A stretch of DNA of 64,000 bases from Flavobacterium sp. 9 (GTDB taxonomy: Bacteria > Bacteroidota > Bacteroidia > Flavobacteriales > Flavobacteriaceae), in the NCBI RefSeq assembly GCF_002754195.1, contig NZ_PEEU01000001.1, positions 2,294,001 through 2,358,000 on the forward strand, written 5' to 3'. Positions 19,012 to 29,137 of this stretch are shown here, one piece after another. The notes beneath the pieces were generated by a model, which was given only the letters and a program-made list of their open reading frames with translations, was not told the origin of the DNA and did not search any database. Within the stretch, counting starts at the first letter, position 1; every line of letters starts with the position of its first letter. Made by a program: the position numbers and the translations under genes.

Positions 19012-19437
19012 TTATGCTTCGAAATCTCTAGCAACGACGAATTTAGTTTTTACTGGAAGCTTTTGAGCTGCAAGACGTAACGCCTCTTTTGCAACTGATA
19101 AAGGAACTCCTCCAACTTCAAACATAATTCTTCCGGGTTTAACAACGGCAGCCCAATATTCAACGGCACCTTTACCTTTACCCATACGTACCTCAAGAGG
19201 CTTCTTAGTAATTGGTTTGTCTGGAAATATTTTGATCCATAATTGTCCTTCTCTCTTCATGAAACGAGTTGCAGCAATACGCGCAGCTTCGATTTGACGA
19301 GAAGTTAAGAACATTCCATCTTCATGTACAGATTTAATACCAAACATTCCATTAGAAAGTTCATGCCCTCTTTGAGAGTTACCTTTCATTTTACCCTTTT
19401 GTACCTTACGGTATTTTGTTCTTTTAGGCTGTAACAT
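19012..19437 (-). CDS. rplP: 50S ribosomal protein uL16
   Basis: The 141-residue protein starts [20 protein letters not shown]. It contains [20 protein letters not shown], the [20 protein letters not shown] signature and [20 protein letters not shown]. It helps place tRNA in the A site. It lies 19 bp after rpsC. Confidence 0.98.
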   Translation of the reverse strand: MLQPKRTKYRKVQKGKMKGNSQRGHELSNGMFGIKSVHEDGMFLTSRQIEAARIAATRFMKREGQLWIKIFPDKPITKKPLEVRMGKGKGAVEYWAAVVKPGRIMFEVGGVPLSVAKEALRLAAQKLPVKTKFVVARDFEA

Positions 19438-19456
19438 TTTTCTTTAGTTTAAAAAT

Positions 19457-20218
19457 TTACTTTCTTTTACGAGCGTCTGGTTTTCCACCTTTATTAAAAG
19501 GCTTTCTATCTCCTCTTGGAGAATCGCCACCTTTACCACCACCAGTTCCAGATTGTTTTTTATCCATTCCTGCAAGTGGAGAAAGATCTCTCTTTCCATA
19601 AACTTCACCTTTCATGATCCATACTTTGATACCCATTCTACCGTAAGTAGTGTGAGCTTCAGCCAAAGCATAATCAATGTCAGCTCTGAAAGTTGATAGA
19701 GGAATTCTACCTTCTTTGAAACCTTCTGAACGCGCCATCTCAGCACCATTCAAACGACCAGAAATCAAAACTTTGATACCTTCAGCGTTCATACGCATAG
19801 AAGCAGCAATAGCCATTTTGATTGCACGTCTGTAAGAAATACGACTTTCGATTTGACGAGCGATGCTTGTCGCCACAAGATAAGCATCTAACTCAGGTCT
19901 TTTGATTTCAAAGATGTTGATTTGAACCTCTTTGTCAGTAACTTTCTTAAGTTCCTCTTTTAACTTGTCTACCTCTTGTCCACCTTTTCCGATAATGATA
20001 CCAGGTCTAGCAGTAGTGATAGTAACGGTTACAAGCTTCAAAGTTCTCTCAATGATTACTTTAGATACACTAGCTTTTGATAAACGAGCGTGGATATACT
20101 TTCTGATTTTGTGATCTTCGGCAAGTTTATCACCGTAATCATTTCCACCATACCAGTTTGAGTCCCACCCTCTGATGATACCAAGTCTATTTCCAATTGG
20201 ATTTGTCTTTTGTCCCAT
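19457..20218 (-). CDS. rpsC: 30S ribosomal protein uS3
   Basis: The 253-residue protein has a KH domain ([20 protein letters not shown], about 67-86) and a C-terminal domain with [20 protein letters not shown] and [20 protein letters not shown]. It lines the mRNA entry pore. A Gly/Lys-rich tail ([20 protein letters not shown] onward) lengthens it beyond the roughly 230-residue E. coli protein. It lies 5 bp after rplV. Confidence 0.98.
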   Translation of the reverse strand: MGQKTNPIGNRLGIIRGWDSNWYGGNDYGDKLAEDHKIRKYIHARLSKASVSKVIIERTLKLVTVTITTARPGIIIGKGGQEVDKLKEELKKVTDKEVQINIFEIKRPELDAYLVATSIARQIESRISYRRAIKMAIAASMRMNAEGIKVLISGRLNGAEMARSEGFKEGRIPLSTFRADIDYALAEAHTTYGRMGIKVWIMKGEVYGKRDLSPLAGMDKKQSGTGGGKGGDSPRGDRKPFNKGGKPDARKRK

Positions 20219-20223
20219 GCTGC

Positions 20224-20637
20224 TTAAGAATTGCTTTGTGTGTTATTGATAGCTCCAAGCACGATTGTTACGTGGTTAGAACGTTTTCTTATTCTGTGTG
20301 CACGACCTTGTGGAGCTGGACGAAGTCTTTTCAACATCATTCCACCATCTACTCTGATCTCTTTAACAAATAATCCAGCTTCTTCTAAATTACCTTCACT
20401 ATTTTTTTGCTCCCAGTTGTTGATTGCAGATAATAATAGTTTTTCTAATTTTCTTGAAGCTTCTTTAGAACTGAATCTTAAGATGTTAAGTGCTCTTTCT
20501 ACCTTCTGACCTCTTACCAAGTCCGCTACTAAGCGCATTTTTCTAGGTGAAGTAGGGCAGTTATTCAATTTTGCGAAAGCAATAGACTTATTAGCCTCTT
20601 TTCTCGCATCTGCTGTTTCTCTTTTACGAACTCCCAT
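20224..20637 (-). CDS. rplV: 50S ribosomal protein uL22
   Basis: The 137-residue protein reaches the exit tunnel through a beta-hairpin. Segments: [20 protein letters not shown] (about 25-44), a middle helix with SAINNWEQ, and the hairpin and end [20 protein letters not shown]. The N-terminal 15 residues are an extra basic stretch. It lies 6 bp after rpsS. Confidence 0.98.
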
Positions 20638-20643
20638 TGCTTC

Positions 20644-20922
20644 TTATTTTTTACCTTTATTTTTTGCTCCAGCATGACCTCTAAAAGATCTAGTTGGTGA
20701 AAATTCTCCTAATTTGTGACCTACCATGTTTTCTGTTACGTAAACTGGTACAAATTGACGACCGTTATGAACTGCGATAGTTTGTCCAACGAAATCTGGA
20801 GTAATCATAGAAGCTCTAGACCAAGTCTTTACTACACTATTTTTACCACTTTCTACGTTTTCCTGAACTTTCTTGTCTAACTTATAATGAACGAAAGGTC
20901 CTTTTTTTAATGAACGTGCCAT
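20644..20922 (-). CDS. rpsS: 30S ribosomal protein uS19
   Basis: The 92-residue head protein starts [20 protein letters not shown] and contains the signature [20 protein letters not shown] followed by [14 protein letters not shown]. It partners uS13. It lies 6 bp after rplB. Confidence 0.98.
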
Positions 20923-20928
20923 ATCTTA

Positions 20929-21753
20929 TTATTTCTTTCTACGTTCTACGATATACTTGTTACTCGGGTTTTTCTTAGAACGAGTTCTATAACCTTTTGC
21001 TGGTATTCCATTTCTTGAACGTGGATGTCCACCAGAAGAACGTCCTTCTCCACCACCCATTGGGTGATCAACAGGGTTCATTGCAACAGGTCTTGTTCTA
21101 GGTCTTCTTCCTAACCATCTTGTTCTACCAGCTTTTCCTGATACAACTAATTGGTGGTCTGAATTAGAAACAGCTCCAATTGTAGCCGAACAAGTTAACA
21201 AGATCAATCTTGTTTCACCAGATGGCATTTTAATTGTAGCGTATTTTCCATCTCTTGCCATTAATTGAGCAAATGTACCAGCCGAACGAGCGATTACCGC
21301 ACCTTGACCTGGACGTAACTCAATACAAGAGATTACAGTTCCCAAAGGAATTCTGCTTAAAGGCAATGTATTACCAATTTCAGGTTGAGATTCTGGACCA
21401 GAAACTAATTTCTGACCAACTTTCAATCCGTTTTGAGCAATTACATAAGTTTTCTCTCCATCAGCATAAGCTAATAAAGCGATAAATGCAGTACGATTTG
21501 GATCGTATTCGATTGATTTCACAGTAGCCGGAATTCCGTCTTTAGTTCTTTTGAAATCAATAATACGATATCTCTGCTTGTGACCACCACCCGTATAACG
21601 CATGGTCATCTTTCCTTGACTATTTCTACCTCCAGAGTTTTTTATCGGCGCTATCAAAGAGCGTTCCGGCTTATCAGTTGTAATGGCGTCATAACCATTC
21701 ACAACTCTAAATCGCTGACCTGGGGTAATAGGTTTTAATTTTCTTACTGACAT
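20929..21753 (-). CDS. rplB: 50S ribosomal protein uL2
   Basis: The 274-residue protein lies near the peptidyl transferase centre and is needed for subunit joining. It contains [40 protein letters not shown] and the signature [20 protein letters not shown]. In E. coli and Bacillus the same motif reads HPHGGGEG; here the second His is Met, as remembered for Bacteroidetes. It lies 9 bp after rplW. Confidence 0.98.
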   Translation of the reverse strand: MSVRKLKPITPGQRFRVVNGYDAITTDKPERSLIAPIKNSGGRNSQGKMTMRYTGGGHKQRYRIIDFKRTKDGIPATVKSIEYDPNRTAFIALLAYADGEKTYVIAQNGLKVGQKLVSGPESQPEIGNTLPLSRIPLGTVISCIELRPGQGAVIARSAGTFAQLMARDGKYATIKMPSGETRLILLTCSATIGAVSNSDHQLVVSGKAGRTRWLGRRPRTRPVAMNPVDHPMGGGEGRSSGGHPRSRNGIPAKGYRTRSKKNPSNKYIVERRKK

Positions 21754-21762
21754 TTTTCTATC

Positions 21763-22053
21763 TTAGATATTGTTGTAAAAATCAATTGTTTCTCCTTCTT
21801 GTACTTGAACAATCGCTTTCTTAATTGCATTTGTCTTTCCACTGATCAAACCACTTTTAGTGTATTTTGTAGTTCTATCCGGTCTTACGTTCATCGTGTT
21901 AACTGAAACGATAGTTACTCCATAAGCAGCTTCAATAGCTTTCTTAATTTGAACTTTGTTTGCTTTTTTGTCAACAACGAATCCGAAGCGGTTTAAAACT
22001 TCACTTTCTTTGGTTACTTTTTCTGTTACTATAGGTCTAATTATGATGCTCAT
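21763..22053 (-). CDS. rplW: 50S ribosomal protein uL23
   Basis: The 96-residue tunnel-exit protein docks trigger factor and the signal recognition particle. Segments: MSIIIRPIVTEKVTKESEVL, FVVDKKANKVQIKKAIEAAY and VNTMNVRPDRTTKYTKSGLI. It lies 7 bp after rplD. Confidence 0.98.
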   Translation of the reverse strand: MSIIIRPIVTEKVTKESEVLNRFGFVVDKKANKVQIKKAIEAAYGVTIVSVNTMNVRPDRTTKYTKSGLISGKTNAIKKAIVQVQEGETIDFYNNI

Positions 22054-22060
22054 ATTCCTA

Positions 22061-22690
22061 CTATTTACTTAAATTTTCTTCAATTAACTCCAAAGAGCCT
22101 TCTAAAAGCACTAAATTATTAGTGTTTAAAATAGCGTAAGTGCTTAATTCTGAGCTAGTTACGACATTTGAAGCCTTTAAATTGCGTGACGACAAATATA
22201 CATTTTTATTTGACTCGCCCAACACAAATAGAGATTTTTTATTATCTAACCCTAAAGCTTTCAAAACGTTAATGAAATTTTTAGTGTTTGGAGTTTCAAA
22301 ATTAAAGTCCTCAAGAACGATAATATTTGACTCTTTTGCTTTGATTGAGAAAGCTGATTTTCTCGCCAATCTTTTCAAGCTTTTATTCAATTTGAATGAA
22401 TAACTTCTTGGTCTTGGTCCAAAAACTGTTCCACCACCTTTAAACAATGGATTTTTAATACTTCCCGCACGAGCAGTACCTGTTCCTTTTTGTTTTTTAA
22501 TCTTACGTGTACTTCCTGTCACTTCAGCTCTTTCTTTAGCTTTGTGAGTCCCTTGTCTTTGATTAGCAAGATATTGCTTTACATCAAGGTATACAGCGTG
22601 ATTGTTTGGTTCAATTGCGAATACTGAATCAGAAAGTTGAACTTTTCTTCCAGTATCTTTTCCGTTGAAATCTAATACTTTTACTTCCAT
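22061..22690 (-). CDS. rplD: 50S ribosomal protein uL4
   Basis: The 209-residue protein has a tunnel-lining loop with [20 protein letters not shown] (about 62-81) and [20 protein letters not shown]. In E. coli uL4 represses the S10 operon; no matching leader could be recognised here. Its ATG overlaps the rplC stop codon (TAATG), so translation is probably coupled. Confidence 0.98.
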   Translation of the reverse strand: MEVKVLDFNGKDTGRKVQLSDSVFAIEPNNHAVYLDVKQYLANQRQGTHKAKERAEVTGSTRKIKKQKGTGTARAGSIKNPLFKGGGTVFGPRPRSYSFKLNKSLKRLARKSAFSIKAKESNIIVLEDFNFETPNTKNFINVLKALGLDNKKSLFVLGESNKNVYLSSRNLKASNVVTSSELSTYAILNTNNLVLLEGSLELIEENLSK

Positions 22691-23307
22691 TACTTCTGAA
22701 TGATTACATAAGAGTTTTTATGTCCAGGAACACATCCTTTAATAACAAGTAGATTCTTTTCAGCAACTACTTTTAAAACTCTAAGGTTTTGAACTTTTAC
22801 ATTGTCTCCTCCCATTCTTCCAGCCATACGCATTCCTTTGAATACTCTAGATGGATATGAAGAAGCTCCCACAGAACCCGGCGCTCTTAAACGGTTGTGT
22901 TGACCGTGAGTTGCTTGTCCAACACCACCAAATCCGTGACGTTTAACAACCCCTTGAAAACCTTTACCTTTAGATACACCTTGTACATCTACAAATTCTC
23001 CTTCAGCAAAAATAGAAACATCAATAAGATCTCCTAATTTTTGTTCAGTTGCAAAATCTTGAAATTCAACGACTTTTTTCTTAGCAACAGTTCCAGCTTT
23101 TTTAAAGTGACCTAAAGCCGCTTTAGTGGAATGTTTCTCGTTTTTGTCATCGAAACCAAGTTGCAACGCTTCGTACCCGTCAACACCTTTGGTTCTGACT
23201 TGGGTAACAACACACGGCCCAGCTTCGATTACTGTACAAGGAATGTTTTTCCCATTTTCGTCGAAAATACTAGTCATGCCGATTTTTTTACCAATTAACC
23301 CAGACAT
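22690..23307 (-). CDS. rplC: 50S ribosomal protein uL3
   Basis: The 205-residue protein begins [20 protein letters not shown]. It carries the signature [20 protein letters not shown] and the central loop [20 protein letters not shown] that approaches the peptidyl transferase centre. It is the first gene after a terminator and a new promoter, which separate it from rpsJ by 401 bp. Confidence 0.98.
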   Translation of the reverse strand: MSGLIGKKIGMTSIFDENGKNIPCTVIEAGPCVVTQVRTKGVDGYEALQLGFDDKNEKHSTKAALGHFKKAGTVAKKKVVEFQDFATEQKLGDLIDVSIFAEGEFVDVQGVSKGKGFQGVVKRHGFGGVGQATHGQHNRLRAPGSVGASSYPSRVFKGMRMAGRMGGDNVKVQNLRVLKVVAEKNLLVIKGCVPGHKNSYVIIQK

Positions 23308-23376
23308 AAATATTAATTATTAATTACTAAAATTCCCTTCAATTTGAAAATAACAGAAATTTCCAAACAGGGAGTG

Positions 23377-23408
23377 CAAAAGTAGATATTAAAATTGAAT
23401 ATACCAAA
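23377..23408 (-). promoter_or_regulatory. rplC promoter
   Basis: On the minus strand TTTG (23405-23408), a 20-nt spacer and TACTTTTG (23377-23384): a near-perfect Bacteroidetes promoter. The predicted start near 23370 leaves a leader of about 63 nt. Confidence 0.75.
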
Positions 23409-23655
23409 CAGTTACAAAAATTAAATCGCTCATTATCAAAATCCAAGCTCAAAAGAAACCACCTCGACCTCTTTTATATTTCGATAAAAATAATTAAAAT
23501 CAAAATTCATTACAGATTAGTACTACAAAAAAATTCCGTTAACAAAAACCAAAATCATCGCCACACAGCTCTAAATAAGGCTTTTCTAATAAACCAACAT
23601 TAAATTATTGTTTTCATTTAATTAAAAAAACTAAACACAACAAAAATTAAAGCAA

Positions 23656-23693
23656 CAAAAAAAGCGAAACATTTCTGTCTCGCTTTTTTTTAT
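23656..23693 (-). terminator. rpsJ (str operon) terminator
   Basis: On the minus strand AAAAAGCGAGAC and GTTTCGCTTTTT arms form a stem with one internal mismatch, followed by T residues. It begins about 16 nt past the rpsJ stop. Confidence 0.85.
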
Positions 23694-23708
23694 AAAAATA
23701 TAATAAAA

Positions 23709-24014
23709 TTATACTTTGATCTCTACTTCAACCCCACTTGGCAATTCAAGTTTCATTAAAGCATCAATAGTTTTAGATGAAGATGAATAAATATCAATCA
23801 ATCTCTTGTATGACATTACTTCAAATTGCTCTCTCGCTTTTTTGTTAACGTGCGGAGAACGTAATACAGTGAAAAGTTTTTTGTGAGTTGGCAACGGAAT
23901 TGGACCTGTTACAACTGCTCCAGTAGTTTTTACTGTTTTTACGATCTTTTCAGCAGACTTGTCTACCAACATGTGATCGTAAGATTTTAGTTTTATTCTG
24001 ATTTTTTGACTCAT
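23709..24014 (-). CDS. rpsJ: 30S ribosomal protein uS10
   Basis: The 101-residue head protein (NusE) also takes part in antitermination. Segments: [20 protein letters not shown], the signature [20 protein letters not shown] and [20 protein letters not shown]. It lies 11 bp after fusA and ends the rpsL-rpsG-fusA-rpsJ unit. In E. coli rpsJ instead opens the S10 operon; here a terminator and a new promoter cut it from rplC. Confidence 0.98.
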
Positions 24015-24025
24015 TTTCTTAAGAA

Positions 24026-26182
24026 TTAAGCGTTACCTTTTGCTTTTTTAATTACAGCTTCTGAAATATTAGAAGGTGTTTCTGCATAGTGAGAAAACTC
24101 CATTGTTGAAGTAGCTCTACCAGAAGATAATGTTCTTAATGTTGTTACATATCCAAACATCTCTGACAAAGGCACATCAGCTTTAATAGTTTTAGCACCG
24201 TTTCTGTCACCCATGTCATTAACCTGACCTCTACGACGGTTGATATCACCTACGATATCTCCCATGTTTTCTTCAGGAGTAATAACTTCCATTTTCATGA
24301 TTGGCTCAAGAATAATTGCTCCAGCAGCTTTTGCTACTTCTCTATAACCCATTCTTGCAGCTAATTCAAAAGAAAGAGCATCAGAATCGACAGGGTGGAA
24401 AGATCCGTCTGTCAAAGTTACTTTCAAACTATCCACTTGATAACCAGCCAAAGGACCAGTTTTCATAGCTTCACGGAAACCTTTTTCTACAGATGGAATA
24501 TATTCCTTAGGAACGTTACCACCTTTTACTGCATTAATAAACTGTAATCCTACAGGAACTTTACCATCAACTTCGTCAGCTGGCTCAAGTGTAAATACGA
24601 TATCACCGAATTTACCACGACCTCCTGATTGTTTCTTATAAGTCTCTCTGTGTGTAGCAGTTCTTGTAAACGCTTCTTTATATTCAACTTGAGGCTCACC
24701 TTGGTTGACTTCAACTTTAAATTCACGTTTCATACGATCTACCAAGATATCTAAGTGAAGCTCACCCATACCTGAGATAATAGTTTGCCCTGAAGCCTCA
24801 TCTGTTCTAACAGTAAATGTTGGATCTTCTTCAGCTAATTTAGCCAAAGCCATACCCATTTTATCAACGTCAGCTTTAGTTTTAGGCTCAATTGCAATAC
24901 CGATTACCGGCGCAGGGAATTTCATAGACTCAAGAATAATTGGGTGTTTTTCATCACACAATGTATCTCCAGTTTTAATATCTTTAAATCCAACAGCAGC
25001 TCCAATATCTCCAGCTTCAATAAATTCAATTGGATTTTGTTTGTTAGCGTGCATTTGGTAGATACGAGAAATTCTTTCTTTATTTCCTGAACGTGTGTTC
25101 AAAACATAAGAACCAGCATCTAAACGACCAGAGTAAGCACGGAAGAAAGCTAAACGACCTACGAATGGGTCAGTAGCAATTTTAAATGCCAAAGCAGCGA
25201 ACGGCTCTTTTACGTCTGGTTTACGTAAGATTTTAGTTTGATCTTCTTCTAATAATTCAGCATCATCAGGATGAATTCCTTCAATACCTTCCTTATCCAT
25301 TGGAGAAGGTAAATACTTACAAACTGCATCTAACATGAATTGAACTCCTTTATTTTTGAAAGAAGAACCAGCAATCATCGGGATGATAGCCATATCCATA
25401 GTAGCAGCTCTTAAAGCGTTGTTGATTTCCTCTTCTGTAATAGAGCTTTCATCTTCCATGAATTTCTCTAATAAGTTTTCATCGTAATCAGCAACTGCTT
25501 CAATAAGAATAGATCTGTATTCTTTAACCTCTGCAACCATATCAGCAGGAATTTCAACAATATCAAAAGTCGCCCCTTGAGTTGCATCATGCCAAATGAT
25601 AGCTTGGTTTTTTACTAAATCTACAACACCTTTGAAATCATTTTCTTCACCAATTGGCAAAGTGATTGCAACAGCATTTGATTTTAACATATCACGAACT
25701 TGTTGACAAACTGCCAAAAAGTTAGATCCTTGACGGTCCATTTTATTTACGAATCCCATACGAGGAACTCTGTACTGATCTGCAAGTCTCCAGTTAGTTT
25801 CTGATTGAGGCTCAACACCATCAACAGCACTAAACAAGAAAACCAAACCATCAAGTACACGTAAAGAACGGTTTACCTCTACAGTAAAGTCAACGTGTCC
25901 AGGAGTATCAATGATATTGAAGTGGTAAGGCAATGATTCAGGCAAAAGTTTACCTTGTTCAGTTGGAAAATTCCACTCACAAGTTGTTGCAGCTGAAGTA
26001 ATTGTAATACCTCTTTCTTGCTCTTGAGCCATCCAGTCCATTGTTGCAGCACCATCGTGTACTTCACCAATTTTGTGTGACTTTCCAGTATAAAAAAGGA
26101 TACGCTCAGTTGTTGTTGTTTTACCAGCATCAATGTGAGCAGCAATTCCGATATTTCTTGTATATTTTAAATCTCTAGCCAT
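24026..26182 (-). CDS. fusA: Elongation factor G
   Basis: The 718-residue translocase GTPase has G1 [19 protein letters not shown] (about 15-33), switch I with [13 protein letters not shown]3 DTPGHVDF, and NKMD (about 146-149). Later domains include [20 protein letters not shown] (domain III) and the domain IV/V segment [20 protein letters not shown]. It carries ribosomes through translocation and recycling. It lies between rpsG (10 bp) and rpsJ (11 bp). Confidence 0.98.
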   Translation of the reverse strand: MARDLKYTRNIGIAAHIDAGKTTTTERILFYTGKSHKIGEVHDGAATMDWMAQEQERGITITSAATTCEWNFPTEQGKLLPESLPYHFNIIDTPGHVDFTVEVNRSLRVLDGLVFLFSAVDGVEPQSETNWRLADQYRVPRMGFVNKMDRQGSNFLAVCQQVRDMLKSNAVAITLPIGEENDFKGVVDLVKNQAIIWHDATQGATFDIVEIPADMVAEVKEYRSILIEAVADYDENLLEKFMEDESSITEEEINNALRAATMDMAIIPMIAGSSFKNKGVQFMLDAVCKYLPSPMDKEGIEGIHPDDAELLEEDQTKILRKPDVKEPFAALAFKIATDPFVGRLAFFRAYSGRLDAGSYVLNTRSGNKERISRIYQMHANKQNPIEFIEAGDIGAAVGFKDIKTGDTLCDEKHPIILESMKFPAPVIGIAIEPKTKADVDKMGMALAKLAEEDPTFTVRTDEASGQTIISGMGELHLDILVDRMKREFKVEVNQGEPQVEYKEAFTRTATHRETYKKQSGGRGKFGDIVFTLEPADEVDGKVPVGLQFINAVKGGNVPKEYIPSVEKGFREAMKTGPLAGYQVDSLKVTLTDGSFHPVDSDALSFELAARMGYREVAKAAGAIILEPIMKMEVITPEENMGDIVGDINRRRGQVNDMGDRNGAKTIKADVPLSEMFGYVTTLRTLSSGRATSTMEFSHYAETPSNISEAVIKKAKGNA

Positions 26183-26192
26183 TTCTTACGAA

Positions 26193-26669
26193 TTAAAATC
26201 TAAAGTGAGAGAAAGCTTTATTAGCTTCTGCCATCTTGTGAGTATCCATTCTTTTCTTAACCGCAGCACCTTCTTCTTTAGCAGCAGCTAAACATTCTGA
26301 CGCTAAACGTTGTGCCATAGATTTTTCATTTCTTCTTCTAGAATAAAGTATTAACCACTTCATTGCCATAGAAATTTTTCTGTCTGGTCTAATTTGCATT
26401 GGAATTTGAAATGTAGCTCCACCAACTCTACGGCTACGTACTTCTACGTGAGGCATAACGTTTGTTAAAGCATCTTTCCAAATTTCTAATGAAGATTTTT
26501 CTGAATCTTGCTTTTTAGACTCAATGATGTCAATAGCATCATAAAATACTTTGAAAGCTGTAGATTTCTTACCGTCCCACATTAAGTTGTTCACAAAACG
26601 TGTTACCAGTTGGTCGTTAAACCTTGGATCTGGTAAAAGTGGTCTTTTCTTTGCCGCTCTTTTTCTCAT
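26193..26669 (-). CDS. rpsG: 30S ribosomal protein uS7
   Basis: The 158-residue protein organises the 30S head and lines the E site. It starts MRKRAAKKRPLLPDPRFNDQ and has VEVRSRRVGGATFQIPMQIR (about 76-95) and KRMDTHKMAEANKAFSHFRF at the end. It follows rpsL by 115 bp, a longer gap than its neighbours. Confidence 0.98.
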   Translation of the reverse strand: MRKRAAKKRPLLPDPRFNDQLVTRFVNNLMWDGKKSTAFKVFYDAIDIIESKKQDSEKSSLEIWKDALTNVMPHVEVRSRRVGGATFQIPMQIRPDRKISMAMKWLILYSRRRNEKSMAQRLASECLAAAKEEGAAVKKRMDTHKMAEANKAFSHFRF

Positions 26670-26784
26670 GTCTTTTTTTTAATAAAAAGTTATAGGTCAT
26701 CCGTTAAATGTTATGTGTCATCCACTTTAGCTTACACCAAATTTCAAACCCTTAACTCCTAACCTCCAACTTTAACGTTTTAAA

Positions 26785-27168
26785 TTACTTTTTTGCTTCT
26801 TTTGGGCGTTTAGCACCGTACTTAGATCTTCTTTGCGTTCTTCCTGCAACTCCTGACGTGTCAAGCGCTCCACGAACGATATGATATCTAACACCTGGTA
26901 AATCTTTTACCCTTCCACCTCGCACTAATACTATCGAGTGCTCTTGTAGATTGTGTCCTTCTCCAGGGATGTAAGCATTCACTTCATTACCATTTGTCAA
27001 ACGTACACGCGCAACTTTACGCATTGCAGAGTTTGGTTTTTTTGGTGTAGTAGTGTAAACACGCGTACAAACCCCTCTTCTTTGAGGACAAGAATCTAAA
27101 GCAACCGATTTACTCTTCTTAGTGATCTGAGTTCTTCCTGTTCTTACTAATTGTTGAATTGTTGGCAT
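26785..27168 (-). CDS. rpsL: 30S ribosomal protein uS12
   Basis: The 127-residue decoding-centre protein starts [20 protein letters not shown]. The frame stays open upstream to a TTG, but the -7 and -33 promoter boxes lie inside that stretch, so the ATG at 27168 is the start. [19 protein letters not shown] and [17 protein letters not shown] keep the lysines whose mutation gives streptomycin resistance in other bacteria, so the allele looks wild-type. It heads the unit. Confidence 0.98.
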
Positions 27169-27203
27169 AATTAATACTAAAAATTTATTATGTATATTAA
27201 ATT

Positions 27204-27218
27204 CCCGCTTTTTACGGG
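27204..27218 (-). promoter_or_regulatory. Short hairpin at the 5' end of the rpsL transcript
   Basis: CCCG (27204-27207) pairs with CGGG (27215-27218) around a 7-nt loop, close to the predicted transcription start. It may protect the 5' end. Confidence 0.35.
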
Positions 27219-27222
27219 GTTG

Positions 27223-27253
27223 CAAATGTATAAAATATTTTTCACTATACAAA
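27223..27253 (-). promoter_or_regulatory. rpsL promoter
   Basis: On the minus strand TTTG (27250-27253), a 19-nt spacer and TACATTTG (27223-27230) match the Bacteroidetes consensus exactly. The leader is about 50 nt. Confidence 0.8.
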
Positions 27254-27336
27254 CGTTAATTCATTAATTTTCAATAACATTATTTAAGCTTATGAATTTA
27301 GAAACAAACAATAGATATTTGCAATACTTTTAATAA

Positions 27337-29052
27337 ATGAAAAAATTGCTTTCGAAACCCTTTTTACACCTACTCTTTTTTTGCATAAGCATTTCCTGCT
27401 ATGCACAAAACTTCCATTTAAAAATAAACGGATCAAACCAAACTCAATCCCAAACAATTGACTCTCTAAGCTATACAACAAATCACAATAATATAAAATC
27501 CTTATTTGACGAAATAAAAAACACTTCAGAAAAATTATCAAAAAAGGGATACATTGACAATAAAATCTTAGAAACCAATAAAACAAACGACAGCACTTAT
27601 ACAACAATAATTGAGCTAAACAGAAGAACAAAATACATACATATATATATAGGTAGAAATAAATCTTTTTTTGATGTTTCAGAAACAAACAAAGACACTT
27701 TAATCATACCATATGAAGAGGTAGAAAACTTTCTGAATCAAAAAATAATTGACGCAGAAAAAAGAGGTTTTGCCCTAAGCAAAGCAAAACTTGAAAACAT
27801 CCAAACAAAGAATTCAATAATTTACGCCGATTTAACTTTTAAATCCGAAAAAAAACGCACAGTAAATTCAATTATTCTTAACCAGGAAAACAACAATAAA
27901 AAAAGCTATTTCCCAAAAGGACACCTAAAGCAACTCAATAAAAAATACCTTAATAGAACTTTTAACCAAGAAACAGTAAAAGAACTTTACAACGATATTA
28001 ACAGCTACGAATTTGTCACTCAGACTAAATATCCTCAAATATTATTCACAAGTGATTCTACCAAAATCTACACTTATATCGAAAAAAGAAAGGCAAATAC
28101 TTTTGATGGTTACATCGGTTTTTCGAATGACGAAAACAAAAAGCTAACACTCAATGGATACCTAGACATAGCACTATTAAACACTCTTCATGCCGGAGAA
28201 CAATTTTCGCTATATTGGAAAAGCGATGGAAATCAACAAAAAACCTTCAATACAAAAATAGAAATCCCATATATTTTTCAATCATCATTGGGACTAAAAG
28301 CACAATTAAACATCTTCAAACAAGACAGTACTTTTCAAAACACTAAAACCTCCATAGATCTAGGCTATCTTATAAACTACAATACAAAAATATACTTTGG
28401 CTATCAATCCACAGAATCAAGCGATATTCAAAACACAAATAACGCAACCATTAGTGATTATAAAAACTCATACATCACTTCAACTTTTGAATATAAAAAA
28501 AGAGATCCCGAAAACAATCTTTTTCCGAGGAAAGCTTCTATAAATTTTATAATGGGATATGGAAAACGAAACACAAACGGTGATCCGGAAACAGTAGATT
28601 CAAGCCCCCAATTCTATACAAATTCAAATCTTTCTTACAATTTCAAAATAGATAAAAGAAACTATATCTATATAAATCCACAATTTTTCTATTTGAAAAG
28701 CAAAAATTACATTACTAACGAATTATTTAGATTTGGCGGAATAAATTCGATAAGAGGTTTTTCAGAAAATAGTCTTCAAGCAAATTTCACATCCATGCTT
28801 CTTACAGAATACCGATACATTGTTTCAGATAATTTATATATAAACTCAATTATCGATTACGCAATATATCAAGACTTAACAAGAAATTCAAATCCCAAAA
28901 AAATTAACAATTTAACAGGAATTGGAATTGGGGCAACAATACAAACATCTGGCGGTTTATTGAGGATTAATCTCGCAAACGGAGGCGAAAGCATTAAAGA
29001 AATACAATTATTTAACACTATGGTCAGCATATGTTATAATGTTAAATTTTAA
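27337..29052 (+). CDS. Omp85/BamA-like outer-membrane protein
   Basis: The 571-residue protein has a signal peptide (about 1-23, ending CYAQ), an N-terminal region compatible with POTRA-type repeats (about 30-245) and a C-terminal beta-barrel. The barrel has the family's conserved FRFGGINSIRGFSE motif near residues 464-477 and ends in an aromatic C-terminus (CYNVKF). Omp85 members insert or export proteins across the outer membrane. It is shorter than true BamA, so it is probably a lineage paralog (TamA or surface-antigen type). It starts divergently from rpsL, 85 bp before a SusC-like gene on the same strand. No partner substrate can be named. Confidence 0.75.
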   Translation: MKKLLSKPFLHLLFFCISISCYAQNFHLKINGSNQTQSQTIDSLSYTTNHNNIKSLFDEIKNTSEKLSKKGYIDNKILETNKTNDSTYTTIIELNRRTKYIHIYIGRNKSFFDVSETNKDTLIIPYEEVENFLNQKIIDAEKRGFALSKAKLENIQTKNSIIYADLTFKSEKKRTVNSIILNQENNNKKSYFPKGHLKQLNKKYLNRTFNQETVKELYNDINSYEFVTQTKYPQILFTSDSTKIYTYIEKRKANTFDGYIGFSNDENKKLTLNGYLDIALLNTLHAGEQFSLYWKSDGNQQKTFNTKIEIPYIFQSSLGLKAQLNIFKQDSTFQNTKTSIDLGYLINYNTKIYFGYQSTESSDIQNTNNATISDYKNSYITSTFEYKKRDPENNLFPRKASINFIMGYGKRNTNGDPETVDSSPQFYTNSNLSYNFKIDKRNYIYINPQFFYLKSKNYITNELFRFGGINSIRGFSENSLQANFTSMLLTEYRYIVSDNLYINSIIDYAIYQDLTRNSNPKKINNLTGIGIGATIQTSGGLLRINLANGGESIKEIQLFNTMVSICYNVKF

Positions 29053-29079
29053 CCCTTCTCAAAAAAACTTTAAACTATC

Positions 29080-29137
29080 ATTAGGAAAGTTAACAAATTA
29101 TTAAGAGTTTTGCAACACTAATTCAAAATATTTAAAA
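29080..29137 (+). promoter_or_regulatory. Conserved leader of SusC-like gene 1
   Basis: The stretch ATTAGG, TTAACAAATTATTAAGA (29090-29106), a TTTTG, then AATTCAAAATA before the ATG is almost repeated at 34151-34208 upstream of the second SusC-like gene. TTAACAA and TTATTAA form an imperfect inverted repeat. It probably holds a shared promoter or operator. Confidence 0.5.

Larger units (their letters stand above)
23308..23708. other. 401-bp rpsJ-rplC spacer
   Basis: This is the only long gap in the ribosomal block. It holds the rpsJ terminator at its right end and the rplC promoter at 23377-23408. The roughly 240 bp between are A+T-rich; I see no reading frame, repeat or RNA gene in them. 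Confidence 0.7.

Noticed and set aside
23420..23650. Possible small RNA in the rpsJ-rplC gap
   Set aside because: No promoter-hairpin-terminator arrangement was found beyond those assigned to rpsJ and rplC.
26688..26784. Word-rich spacer between rpsG and rpsL (CATCC and CCTAACTCC-like words)
   Set aside because: It looks like low-complexity spacer; no stable inverted repeat or second copy in the window could be shown.
27169..27252. Longer rpsL start
   Set aside because: The extension contains the promoter's -7 box and abuts the -33 box, and uS12 normally begins MPTIQQLVR.
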